This document shows, piece after piece, positions 6,596 to 13,723 of a stretch of DNA of 19,686 nt. The DNA lies in NCBI GenBank assembly GCA_040080145.1, contig JBEBJA010000134.1, forward strand, positions 1-19,686. The letters run 5' to 3'. How positions within the stretch are numbered: the stretch's first letter is position 1; each line of letters opens with the position of its first letter. The stretch comes from JANXVY01 sp040080145. GTDB taxonomy: Bacteria > Pseudomonadota > Alphaproteobacteria > Rhizobiales > Hyphomicrobiaceae. The translations under genes were made by a program, and so were the position numbers. The notes beneath the pieces are model-generated. The model was not told where the DNA came from. It saw only the letters and a program-made list of their open reading frames with translations, and made no database searches.

Positions 6596-8428
6596 TTAGA
6601 CGTCGGCTTTTTCCATGGCTTCGAGTTCGTCGATGAAGCCTGAAAGGACCGACAGCCCCTTGCCCCAGAAGGCGGGGTCGCGGGCGTCCAGGCCGAAGGG
6701 GCTCAAGAGTTCCGAGTGGTGTTTGGAGCCACCGGCTTTCAGGAGGTCGAAATATTTGCCGACGAAGCCTGGGTGGGCTTCGCGATAGAGGCCGTACAGC
6801 GAGTTCACGAGGCAGTCGCCAAACGCGTAGGCATAAACGTAGAACGGCGAGTGGATAAAGTGGGGGACGTAGGTCCAAAACACTTCGTAGCCGGGCTTCA
6901 AGTCGATCGCGGGGCCGAGGCTTTCAGCTTGGACGTCCATCCAGATGGCGTTGATCTGGTCCGAGGTCAGCTCGCCCTTGCGACGCTCTTCGTGGACGCG
7001 GCGTTCAAAGGAGTAGAACGCGATCTGGCGCACGACCGTGTTCAGCATATCCTCTACCTTGCCGGCGAGCATGGCCTTCTTTTCCTTGGCGGATTTGGTT
7101 TCCGACAGGAGTTTCTGGAAGGTCAGCATTTCGCCGAAGACACTGGCTGTTTCAGCGAGCGTCAGCGGGGTTTGCGACAGGAGTGGGCCTTGCGAGGCTG
7201 CCAGAACTTGATGGACGCCGTGACCGAGTTCGTGGGCCAACGTCATCACATCGCGGGTTTTGCCCTGGTAGTTCATCAACACATAAGGGTGAACGGAGGG
7301 AACAGTCGAAGCCGAGAACGCGCCGGGGGTTTTGCCGGGACGTACCGGGGCGTCGATCCAGCGCTTATCGAAGAACTGCTTGGCGATGGTGGCCATTTCG
7401 GGCGCGAAGGCACCGTAGGCCGACAGGACCATATGTTCGGCTTCGCTCCAGGGAATTATACGCTCGGGCTTGTCGGGGAGGGGGGCGTTGCGGTCCCAGT
7501 GGGCGAGCTTGTCCTGGCCAAGCCATTTGGCTTTGAGGGCATAATAACGGTGGGACAGGCGGGGGTGGGCCTCGCGGACGGCGGCGACGAGGGCATCGAC
7601 GACAGGGGCTTCAACGCGGTTGGCTAAGTGGCGGCTATCGGCAACGTCTTTGAAGTTGCGCCAGCGGTCGTTGATTTCCTTGTCCTTGGCGAGGGTGTTG
7701 GTAATGAGCGTAAACAGGCGGATGTTACTGGTGAACGTCTTGGACAGCGCCTGCGCACCCGCGCGACGCTTCTCTCCGCTGGGGCTTGAGAGCAGGTTCA
7801 GGGTTGGCTCAAGGGTCAGCGGGGCCGGTTCGCCTTCAACCTCAAAGCGCAGATCCGTCATGGTTTCGTTGAACAAGCGGTTCCATGCGCCACGGCCGGT
7901 CTGGGATTTTTCGGTTAGGAGGGTTTCGATTTTTTCATCGAGCTGGTGGGGCTTTTCCTTCCGCAGGTCGTCAAACCACGGCTTGTAACGGGCGAGTGCC
8001 TTGTCCGTCATGGCGTGGGCGAGGTCGGGCTCGCTGATGGCGTTTAATTCGAGTTCGAAGAAGATCAGGTCGGTCGAGATCTTGGTGAGCTGTTCGCCGA
8101 CGTCCTGGCTGAACTTCGCGCGCTTGGGGTCGGCCTGATCGCCGACGTAGTAGAGGCCGGAGTAAGAGCCGATTTTACCGAGCAGGTCGGAGAGTGTTTC
8201 GTAGGCGATGATGGCTTGTGCGAGCGCTGCTCCGTCGCGGCCGATGGCGGCAAGGTTGCCCTGGTATTTGGATTTCAATGCGAGGGCGCGCTTGGCGCCC
8301 AGTTCGAGGTCGCGCTTCAGCTCGGGGGCTTCGGGGCCATTGTAGAGGTCGTCCAGGTTCCACTCCGGGAGACTGCCGAGGTTGCCTTCGGCGGCGGACT
8401 TGGTTCGTGAGGACTCGGACGTTGTCAT
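6596..8428 (-). CDS. pepF: M3B oligoendopeptidase F
   Basis: A 610-residue zinc metallopeptidase of family M3B (PepF type), a cytoplasmic enzyme that cleaves short peptides. The zinc site is HELGH (His399, Glu400, His403), with the third ligand in LAETAS (Glu426) 26 residues after the catalytic Glu. The family-typical start LGSLPEWNLDDLY lies at residues 17-29, and the helical oligopeptidase F N-terminal region spans about 100-180. C-terminal FWTYVPHFIHSPFYVYAYAFG provides the conserved Tyr/His substrate-side residues. The frame is open to a GTG at 8491, but ATG 8428 gives the normal family start; the RBS (AAGAG) is weak. It follows cpoB on the same strand after 165 bp with a REP-like hairpin between, so co-transcription is uncertain. 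Confidence 0.93.
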   Translation of the reverse strand: MTTSESSRTKSAAEGNLGSLPEWNLDDLYNGPEAPELKRDLELGAKRALALKSKYQGNLAAIGRDGAALAQAIIAYETLSDLLGKIGSYSGLYYVGDQADPKRAKFSQDVGEQLTKISTDLIFFELELNAISEPDLAHAMTDKALARYKPWFDDLRKEKPHQLDEKIETLLTEKSQTGRGAWNRLFNETMTDLRFEVEGEPAPLTLEPTLNLLSSPSGEKRRAGAQALSKTFTSNIRLFTLITNTLAKDKEINDRWRNFKDVADSRHLANRVEAPVVDALVAAVREAHPRLSHRYYALKAKWLGQDKLAHWDRNAPLPDKPERIIPWSEAEHMVLSAYGAFAPEMATIAKQFFDKRWIDAPVRPGKTPGAFSASTVPSVHPYVLMNYQGKTRDVMTLAHELGHGVHQVLAASQGPLLSQTPLTLAETASVFGEMLTFQKLLSETKSAKEKKAMLAGKVEDMLNTVVRQIAFYSFERRVHEERRKGELTSDQINAIWMDVQAESLGPAIDLKPGYEVFWTYVPHFIHSPFYVYAYAFGDCLVNSLYGLYREAHPGFVGKYFDLLKAGGSKHHSELLSPFGLDARDPAFWGKGLSVLSGFIDELEAMEKADV

Positions 8429-8558
8429 GCGGGGCTCTTGGATGGGGGGATTGGTGTTGGGGCCAATATGGGCGGAATGGGTGGAATTCACAAATGGGAC
8501 GATGTTTCGACGAGCCGAGGCTCTGCCTGGGGATAGGCCAATGCCAAATAGATGGTTG

Positions 8559-8588
8559 CTTGGGTCCCGGCCTTCGCCGGGATGACGA
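8559..8588. repeat. REP-like hairpin between cpoB and pepF
   Basis: TCCCGGC-CTTC-GCCGGGA is a perfect 7-bp stem (8565-8582) in a GGGTCCCGG...GCCGGGATGACGA context, a very common intergenic form in alphaproteobacteria. It lies 5 nt past the cpoB stop on the minus strand and could attenuate transcription into pepF. Confidence 0.65.
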
Positions 8589-8593
8589 CCGTA

Positions 8594-9631
8594 CTAACAG
8601 CCGGCGCGCTGCTTTTCGACGGCGGTACGGGCTTTGACGTCAGCAGAGGCAGCCGGGAAGCGGGTGTTTAGTTCACCGAACGAGGAGCAGGCGGCGTCTT
8701 TCTGCCCCATGCGGCCGAGCGACATGGCAAGTTTCAATAGGCTATCGGGGGCTTTAGCGCTTTTTCCGTAGGTTTGATAGCCTTTAAGGAACGCGGACGC
8801 TGCGGGTTTGAACTGGCCGCGAACGAAATAGGTTTCGCCGAGCCAGAACTGCGCATCGCCTGCGCGGCCGTCGTTGGGGAAGCGCTTCAGGAAGTCATCG
8901 AACGCTGCTTCGGACGCACCATAGTCCTGCTGAAGCAGGTAGCCATAGGCGGTTTCGTAGAGTTGCTTGGGGTTGCCGCTTTCGGGCGGGCTGGCGGCGG
9001 CAGTAACGGGGGTGTTCGCGGCGATCACGCTGTCGATCGAATCGGGGGCGGCGGCTTGCACGGACGTGGAAAAGCCAGTCGGAGCAGCGGCCGCGGGTTG
9101 AGAGTAGGCGGGCGGAACTGCGGCGGCCGGCGCATAGACGGGCTGCGCGTCGGAGCGGCGCTGGCTGCCTTGTTGACCGCCTTGAGCGCGGACCTGCTCG
9201 GTCAGCTGCTGGACCTGGGCGGTGAGGGCGCGGACTTGCGATTCGAGGCCAGAGACGCGGGCTTGATCGACGCTGGATGAACCGGCGGAGGCTTCCGGGG
9301 CACCACCGCGGTAGGCAGGCGAGGCGGACGCGGCGCCGGTCGATTTCGCAAACGAATCAAGCGTGCCGACGATGACCTGCATGTCGACGAGTTGTTCTTC
9401 TAAGTGTTCGATGCGCTGACGCAAGGCGGCGTCGCCAGCGGGGGCGGCTTCGGGTTTGGCGGCCTTGGGAGCGGCGGGCGCGGCGGCTTTCGCGGGCTTT
9501 GGAGCGGGGGCCGGCGGGGGAGTTGCTTGCGCAAAAGCTACGCTTGCGGAGAGGGTCGCAAGGGCGGCGGCAAAGGCCAGCGCAGTCAGCGCAGCGGTTG
9601 TAGATTTCAGTTTAGCCAAGGTGCCAGGCAT
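8594..9631 (-). CDS. cpoB: Tol-Pal system protein CpoB/YbgF
   Basis: A 345-residue periplasmic protein that in model bacteria links Tol-Pal outer-membrane constriction to peptidoglycan synthesis. An N-terminal signal peptide ends near AFA-QA (about residue 34). A Pro/Ala/Lys-rich linker follows, then a heptad region LRQRIEHLEEQLVDMQ (about 70-85) corresponding to the trimerising coiled coil, and a second heptad stretch VSGLESQVRALTAQVQQLTE. A Gln/Pro/Ala-rich linker leads to a C-terminal TPR domain of about 125 residues starting at PKQLYETAYGYLLQQDY, with FDDFLKRFPNDGRAGDAQFW and FLKGYQTYGKSAKAPDSLLK repeats. The long linkers make it bigger than the 263-residue E. coli protein. It lies 212 bp downstream of pal on the same strand. 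Confidence 0.9.
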   Translation of the reverse strand: MPGTLAKLKSTTAALTALAFAAALATLSASVAFAQATPPPAPAPKPAKAAAPAAPKAAKPEAAPAGDAALRQRIEHLEEQLVDMQVIVGTLDSFAKSTGAASASPAYRGGAPEASAGSSSVDQARVSGLESQVRALTAQVQQLTEQVRAQGGQQGSQRRSDAQPVYAPAAAVPPAYSQPAAAAPTGFSTSVQAAAPDSIDSVIAANTPVTAAASPPESGNPKQLYETAYGYLLQQDYGASEAAFDDFLKRFPNDGRAGDAQFWLGETYFVRGQFKPAASAFLKGYQTYGKSAKAPDSLLKLAMSLGRMGQKDAACSSFGELNTRFPAASADVKARTAVEKQRAGC

Positions 9632-9843
9632 TTAGGGCTTGTCCGTCAAAACGAGGAGCGTTGTCTTGCTGCCAGCGTGCCGTACAGCTCGCGGTCGGCG
9701 GCACGATTGATCGCTGGCCGGGTATATCAAGGCGTAGCCGTCGTGTCGCGCCAGTTAGCCAGACCCCACCATGATCGCATTCACCTGTGCCTCATACGCA
9801 TCTCAGTAAAACGGCGGGCGTTAGCGGCAGCGTGTGTGGGCGG

Positions 9844-10365
9844 TCAAGTGCCCGCGCGGCTGTTGAGCACGGTCTGGGCGCGGCGGTTTTGCGACCAGCA
9901 CGAAATGTCGTTGCAGACCGCAACCGGACGTTCCTTGCCGTAGGACACCGTGCGGAGACGGGCGGCGGGGACGCCGTTCTGGGCGAGGAAGTTGCGGACG
10001 GCGGTGGCGCGCTTGGCACCGAGGGCGATGTTGTATTCGCGGGTGCCGCGCTCGTCGGCGTGACCTTCGATTGTGACCGTGAACTGGGCGTACTGGCCGA
10101 GCCACTTGGACTGCTTCTGCAGGGTCGCCTGAGCTTCGGGGGTCAGATCCGAACTGTCGGACGAGAAATAAACGATGTCGCCGACGTTGACGGAGAAATC
10201 TCGCTGGGTACCGGGTGTTACAGGGCCGCCCTTGCCGCCTGGACCGAGCAACGCGCTATCGGGGCCGTTGGCTCCATCCTTGTTGGCGCACGCCGCCACG
10301 ACGAGCACTCCGGCGCTGATGAATAGCGCGCGAATAACACGGCGTAGGGTGATCGAAGCTGCCAT
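9844..10365 (-). CDS. pal: Peptidoglycan-associated lipoprotein Pal
   Basis: A 173-residue outer-membrane lipoprotein that binds peptidoglycan and TolB. The lipobox VVAAC places the lipidated cysteine at residue 26. After a Gly/Pro-rich linker the OmpA-like domain begins near DFSVNVGDIVYF (about 56-67) and contains the peptidoglycan-binding signature TIEGHADERGTREYNIALGA (about 98-117). C-terminal Cys in VAVCNDISCW may form a disulphide, as in other alphaproteobacterial Pal proteins. Length is usual. Weak GAGAGAAAG upstream of ATG 10365. tolB is not immediately upstream: that side carries noncoding sequence and two micro-lipoprotein genes. Confidence 0.95.
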   Translation of the reverse strand: MAASITLRRVIRALFISAGVLVVAACANKDGANGPDSALLGPGGKGGPVTPGTQRDFSVNVGDIVYFSSDSSDLTPEAQATLQKQSKWLGQYAQFTVTIEGHADERGTREYNIALGAKRATAVRNFLAQNGVPAARLRTVSYGKERPVAVCNDISCWSQNRRAQTVLNSRAGT

Positions 10366-10540
10366 TTCGGTGTCTTTCTCTCGGTCGGCTTTAGCTTATG
10401 AACGGTTGGCCCGGATATTTTCAAATTCCCCTCAGCGGGTACGCGATCGAAAGTGCGAAAATATGGCCGTTACGTGAGTTCATTGGGAATAACAGCAACG
10501 ACTGCGCATAAATACCCCTCGCCGCAACGGAGTCACAGTT

Positions 10541-10569
10541 ATTATGACGCAAGTGCGAGATCTGCACAA
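10541..10569 (-). promoter_or_regulatory. Candidate sigma-70 promoter for pal
   Basis: On the minus strand TTGTGC (10569-10564) and CATAAT (10546-10541) are separated by 17 bp. CATAAT matches the -10 consensus at five of six positions; TTGTGC is a poor -35. It would give a leader of about 170 nt before pal. Motif only. Confidence 0.3.
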
Positions 10570-10611
10570 AGCCTGCGGGGAATAGGTCACAGGAGGTGTC
10601 TTTGGGGCTCA

Positions 10612-10690
10612 CGCGCTCGTCGCGCTCCGGCCAGGGCGGCGCTTGCGCTGGCGCCTCTTCGGCGCTTCGGCCCCACGGGTGGGCTGCCGC
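10612..10690. repeat. GC-rich dispersed repeat
   Basis: CTCACGCGCTCGTCGCGCTC followed by CGGCCAGGGCGGCGCTTGCGC closely resembles 2081-2119. The 17-mer GGCGCCTCTTCGGCGCT at 10648-10664 recurs exactly at 11534-11550. No coding function inferred. Confidence 0.7.
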
Positions 10691-10751
10691 TTCGAATCAG
10701 GCGAGTTGACTGAAAGATGAGCAATTCAAACAACATGCTCCAGAAACGTCA

Positions 10752-10793
10752 AAGGCCGGTCCGAATGATGCAAGCATCACCCAGACCGACCTT
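10752..10793 (-). terminator. Strong hairpin after micro-lipoprotein genes
   Basis: On the minus strand AAGGTCGGTC pairs with GACCGGCCTT, and GATGC pairs with GCATC around a 2-nt apex, forming a 42-nt stem-loop starting 35 nt past the stop codon of the distal micro-lipoprotein gene. The downstream stretch is not U-rich, so it could stabilise the 3' end instead of terminating transcription on its own. Confidence 0.5.
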
Positions 10794-10827
10794 AGAATCA
10801 GCCCCCAGCTTGCGCTAAGGAATGAAG

Positions 10828-10947
10828 TTAGCGAGCAACCTGCTCAGCAGCCGGAGCGCCGAGCTTCATGGGGGTGTGCTCAACTTCGCGACGGCAAGCG
10901 CCGAGAGCAACTGCAGCAACGATAGCGAGAACGAGAACGCTCTTCAT
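10828..10947 (-). CDS. Micro-lipoprotein, copy A
   Basis: A 39-residue protein starting at ATG 10947, behind a strong AGGAGA ribosome-binding site. A basic residue and a hydrophobic core (MKSVLVLAIVAAVALGAC) end in a LGAC lipobox, so lipidation of Cys18 is predicted, leaving a 22-residue mature peptide beginning CRREVEHTP and ending AAEQVAR. The frame is open 23 codons further upstream, but the RBS and signal sequence fix the start. The mature peptide is identical to that of the next gene, 58 bp upstream. No known family recognised; in size it recalls entericidin-like small lipoproteins but the sequence does not match them. Confidence 0.75.
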   Translation of the reverse strand: MKSVLVLAIVAAVALGACRREVEHTPMKLGAPAAEQVAR

Positions 10948-11005
10948 GATATTTTCTCCTGAAGTTTTAAGTGTAAAGTTATTGGTAACCTGACCGAAGC
11001 CCGAA

Positions 11006-11134
11006 TTAGCGAGCAACCTGTTCAGCAGCGGGAGCGCCGAGTTTCATCGGCGTATGTTCAACTTCCCGACGGCAAGCGCCGAGAGCGACAGCCGCGATGA
11101 CCGTTACAACGATCAGCCCCGTGTAAGCCTTCAT
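11006..11134 (-). CDS. Micro-lipoprotein, copy B
   Basis: A 42-residue protein too short for routine calling. ATG 11134 follows a strong AGGAGA site 7 nt upstream. The N-terminus MKAYTGLIVVTVIAAVALGA is a lipoprotein signal peptide ending in LGAC with Cys21. The mature 22 residues (positions 21-42) are identical to those of copy A at 10828-10947, whereas the signal peptides differ in sequence and by three residues in length. The stop is TAA at 11006-11008. Both copies have their own RBS and could be co-transcribed, with the hairpin at 10752-10793 as the common 3' end. Confidence 0.75.
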   Translation of the reverse strand: MKAYTGLIVVTVIAAVALGACRREVEHTPMKLGAPAAEQVAR

Positions 11135-11481
11135 AGTGTGTCTCCTGCTACTTCATCGGCACTAGCCGTATATTGGGGTACCGGTGCGTGGGGTTTTGAT
11201 CAAGGACAGAGGGCCACCGGGCACTGTTTTCTAGGCATGTTGATGCGAAAAAGACACGCCGTGTTCCGCCGTCCTCAGACTGAGTAGAGACATGAGTGCA
11301 TCGTAGCCAAGACTTTGATCCTGAACCGCGATTTGCTTCCGTTTCCGCCCAGCGCCTTGAGGGTTATTAACACCGGGAATCATTAAAGCGGGGTTAACGG
11401 GCGTTTCGCTTTGTAACGATTGAAAGGCTGATCCAGGTCAGCAATCGGCCGGTGTGGCCGGAAAGAATCACTCTCCTCTTG

Positions 11482-11516
11482 CACAAAGCCCAGCCTGAAG
11501 GAGGCTGAGCTTTGTG
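11482..11516. terminator. Perfect-type hairpin, terminator-like
   Basis: CACAAAGCCCAGCCT pairs with AGGCTGAGCTTTGTG (15 bp with one G-U/mismatch position) around a 5-nt loop. No upstream gene on the plus strand ends here, and the nearest minus-strand gene starts at 11134, so its client is unknown. It lies at the left of the palindrome cluster. Confidence 0.45.
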
Positions 11517-11621
11517 AGTCCGGCGCACGCGCCGGCGCCTCTTCGGCGCTCCGGCCAGCAAAGGCTGGCCGCTAGAAGACGTTTGGAAAAATTAGGCTCG
11601 AAAGGCCAGCGTGCGCGACTC

Positions 11622-11907
11622 TGGATGGCCGGGTCAAACCCACGGCTGTCCGGTTTAACTTGTTGCCACCTTCACTGTTTCCCCGGACGGCCCCTGCACT
11701 TGGCTGATCCGGGGTCTTTACCTGCATGGGAGTGGTAAAGATCCCGGATCTGCGTGCGCTTAAGGGCGCACTTGTCCGGGAAAACAGTGGGAGGGGAATC
11801 CGTATCCAGGCCAGCCATTCAAACCGGAAGTTCCCGAAGCTACAAACATTGTCCGGCGACGAGCAAAATCGGGAACCGGACAGCCGTGGGCGTGACCCGG
11901 CCATCCA
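11622..11907. repeat. Nested inverted repeat, about 286 bp
   Basis: Outer arms 11622-11656 and 11873-11907 (35 nt each) are inverted copies matching at 32 of 35 positions. They enclose the 117-bp palindromic element 11673-11789 and about 80 bp of unique sequence. The layout suggests one palindromic element inserted within another, or a miniature inverted-repeat element with its own cargo. No transposase frame is present. Confidence 0.75.
11673..11789. repeat. 117-bp palindromic element, copy 1
   Basis: Ends CACTGTTTCCCCGGAC and GTCCGGGAAAACAGTG pair over about 16 bp; internal arms GATCCGGGG / ATCCCGGATC and GGTCTTTACC / GGTAAAGATC also pair. Copy 2 lies between hemC and hemD at 14919-15032 with strong identity in arms and centre (for example GATCCCGGATCTGCGTGCGC in both). 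Confidence 0.85.
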
Positions 11908-12102
11908 TAAGCCGCGCGAACGGGCCTTCGTTTTGCATTGATGGATGCCACAAGGGTGTCCGTGGAGCGTGAGCGGTGCTTCAATCTAAGTTGGAAAGGG
12001 CCTAATTTCGCCCGTTGCTGATTCCTGTTCAGCCCCGTGAACATGCGTGTTAGCCTTCTCACGCTGTCCAACCAGCCCACCAAACGAGAGGAACCGCCAA
12101 TC

Positions 12103-12399
12103 ATGCGCCTGCAAACCGCCACCCTCATTTGCGCCACTGTATTCACGTCCGCCGTCGCAACCGCCAGCAGCTCGTTCGCGTTCTGCGGAACCATCGAAAA
12201 GACCGCCACCGCCCGTTCGCAAGATGCCGCAACCAACATCGCCAACAATGCAGGCCTTCGCGAAGTCCGCAAACTTGAGTCAAGCTACGGCCGCCACCGC
12301 GTGAGCTACAAGCCCGCCCGCATGCACTGTTACGAAAGCGGCTGGAACAAAAAATCCGTCACCTGCAACATCAAGCAGAACTTCTGCGTCAAAGGCTAG
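12103..12399 (+). CDS. Small secreted Cys-containing protein
   Basis: A 98-residue protein with a signal peptide of about 26 residues (ATASSSFA-FCGT). The start ATG 12103 has GAGAGGAAC upstream; the frame is open for 22 more codons but those lack a signal sequence. The mature part of about 72 residues has four Cys (28, 76, 88, 95), enough for two disulphides, and an Ala/Asn-rich helical stretch SQDAATNIANNAGLREV (40-56), then a basic segment (HRVSYKPARMHC) and the tail CNIKQNFCVKG. No family recognised with confidence. The TAG stop overlaps a CTAG at the border of a palindromic element (12401-12465), and a second hairpin follows at 12481. Confidence 0.75.
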   Translation: MRLQTATLICATVFTSAVATASSSFAFCGTIEKTATARSQDAATNIANNAGLREVRKLESSYGRHRVSYKPARMHCYESGWNKKSVTCNIKQNFCVKG

Positions 12400-12400
12400 A

Positions 12401-12465
12401 GTGCTTCCGGAAAAGCATGCCCCCGCGAAGGCGGGGGTGGGAACCGGTTTTCCGAAAAGAAGCAC
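12401..12465. repeat. Palindromic element directly after the small secreted protein
   Basis: GTGCTT/AAGCAC and CGGAAAA/TTTTCCG form an outer interrupted stem, and CCCCCGC-GAAG-GCGGGGG (12420-12437) a perfect inner hairpin. The right part with CCGGTTTTCCGAAAAG resembles a palindrome common in intergenic regions of Hyphomicrobiales. It starts 1 nt after the stop codon of the 98-residue gene and could serve as its terminator. Confidence 0.7.
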
Positions 12466-12480
12466 GACCAAACAGAGGCT

Positions 12481-12521
12481 TAGGGTCCGACTTTGATTCC
12501 ATTAAAGTCAGACGGACCCTA
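12481..12521. terminator. Hairpin between convergent genes
   Basis: TAGGGTCCG and CGGACCCTA pair, with inner ACTTTGAT and ATTAAAGT pairing imperfectly, giving a 41-nt symmetric structure. It lies between the plus-strand 98-residue gene and the minus-strand tsaD, so it may terminate either. A further CCTCTCCCC/GGGGAGAGG inverted repeat follows at about 12557-12592, just past the tsaD stop. Confidence 0.55.
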
Positions 12522-12619
12522 ATGGCCTAAACGACGAAAGTCCTCACCGGCCACGCCTCCTCTCCCCTTTGTCGTTCGCAATGGGGAGAGGGAATGGTGT
12601 CCCGTTCCGGCACTTCCCC

Positions 12620-13723
12620 CTAGGCCTTCACCCCCGCCCCAATCGCCGGTGCCGCATCCGGATCCAGCGGCCACCGTGGCCGCACCACCGCATCGAGCCC
12701 GTCAACCCATCCGCGCGCAAACCGCTCAGCCCCCGTCCAGGCAACCATCGCCGCGTTGTCGCCGCACAACGCGACCGGCGCGACGTGAAAACTCATCCCG
12801 CGCGATGCCGCGAGCCCCGTTAAATCTGCCCGCAACCGCGCATTCGCAGCAACGCCGCCAGCCACCACAAACTGCCGCACAGCCTCCCCGGCGGCCCCTG
12901 CGCGCCGTTCCTCCTCAACCATGTCCATCGCCCGCGACACCCGGTCGATCACGCTCTCCGACACCGCCGCCTCAAACCCCGCGCACAAATCCGCAATATC
13001 CTGCTCCGACAACGGTTGCCCCGCAATCGCCGCACGCCGTACCGCCGTCTTGAGCCCGGCAAACGAAAAATGCGGCTCAGCCCTCCCCTTCAACGGACGC
13101 GGCAACTCAAAACGCCGAGGATCGCCAATACGCGCCAGCCGTTCCACGACCGGCCCGCCCGGCTGACCCAGCCCCAACAACTTCGCTGTCTTGTCGAACG
13201 CCTCGCCCAGCGCATCGTCGATGGTCGTGCCCAAGCGCCGGTAACACCCCACATCCTCCACCAGCAGCGTCTGCGTATGCCCACCCGAGACGAGCAGCAG
13301 CAGATACGGTGGCCGCACCCCATCGGTCAGCCCCACCGTCAATGCGTGCGCTTCAAGATGATTGATCGCCAAAAACGGCTTCCGCGCCGCCAGCGCCAGC
13401 GCTTTGCCGGTCACCACGCCCACGATCAGCCCGCCATTGAGCCCGGGCCCCGCTGTCGCCGCCACCGCATCGAGTTCGGCAAACCCGCACCCCGCTTGCT
13501 CCAGCGCCTCGGCGATCAGCGTATCCAGACACTCCACATGCGCCCGCGCCGCGATCTCCGGCACGACCCCGCCGAAGGGACGGTGCGCCTCCCACTGCGA
13601 CCTAACGACGTTCGCCACGATCCGCCCGCGCCCTTGCGCGTCGCGCACTACAACCGCCGCTGCCGTCTCATCGCAGCTCGTCTCGATGCCAAGAACCCTG
13701 ATCTCACCAAACTGCTGTTCCAA
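12620..13723 (-). CDS. tsaD: tRNA t6A37 threonylcarbamoyltransferase TsaD
   Basis: A 367-residue cytoplasmic ASKHA-fold enzyme that transfers the threonylcarbamoyl group to A37 of ANN-decoding tRNAs, working with TsaB and TsaE. Motifs: LGIETSCDET (11-20), metal-binding HLEAH (His122, His126), SGGHTQ (146-151), GTTIDDALGEAFDK (165-178), and the C-terminal CGDNAAMVAW. The start is TTG at 13723: no ATG or GTG lies between it and the conserved N-terminus, and AAGGACG sits at the right distance upstream. Length is at the upper end of the normal range. It is divergent from hemC with a gap of about 255 bp, an arrangement conserved in alphaproteobacteria; the gene often found downstream (gpsA) is absent here. 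Confidence 0.95.
   Translation of the reverse strand: MEQQFGEIRVLGIETSCDETAAAVVVRDAQGRGRIVANVVRSQWEAHRPFGGVVPEIAARAHVECLDTLIAEALEQAGCGFAELDAVAATAGPGLNGGLIVGVVTGKALALAARKPFLAINHLEAHALTVGLTDGVRPPYLLLLVSGGHTQTLLVEDVGCYRRLGTTIDDALGEAFDKTAKLLGLGQPGGPVVERLARIGDPRRFELPRPLKGRAEPHFSFAGLKTAVRRAAIAGQPLSEQDIADLCAGFEAAVSESVIDRVSRAMDMVEEERRAGAAGEAVRQFVVAGGVAANARLRADLTGLAASRGMSFHVAPVALCGDNAAMVAWTGAERFARGWVDGLDAVVRPRWPLDPDAAPAIGAGVKA

Larger units (their letters stand above)
10366..10827. other. pal upstream region
   Basis: About 460 bp without a convincing gene. It holds a candidate minus-strand promoter (10541-10569), a GC-rich repeat (10612-10690) related to that at 2085-2275, and a strong hairpin (10752-10793) that closes the micro-lipoprotein unit. 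A plus-strand frame at 10453-10713 runs through the repeat and is not believed. Confidence 0.6.
11135..12102. other. Large intergenic region with nested palindromes
   Basis: A 968-bp stretch without a supported gene. Its right two thirds consists of palindromes: hairpin 11482-11516, a GC-rich repeat around 11520-11575, and a nested inverted repeat 11622-11907 enclosing the 117-bp element 11673-11789. The left part (11135-11460) holds the micro-lipoprotein upstream region and a CTGATCCAGGTCAG palindrome at about 11429-11442 that resembles a weak FNR/FixK site. Frames here are disrupted by repeats and I do not call them. Confidence 0.6.

Noticed and set aside
6716..7627. 303-codon plus-strand frame opposite pepF
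   Set aside because: Covers the HELGH-encoding region on the other strand and has no recognisable motif.
10488..10550. dif-like fragments (GCGCATAA and TTATTATG)
   Set aside because: The half-sites are separated by about 35 bp and do not form a 28-bp XerC/XerD site.
10453..10713. 86-codon plus-strand frame upstream of pal
   Set aside because: Runs through a dispersed repeat and has no RBS or conserved feature.
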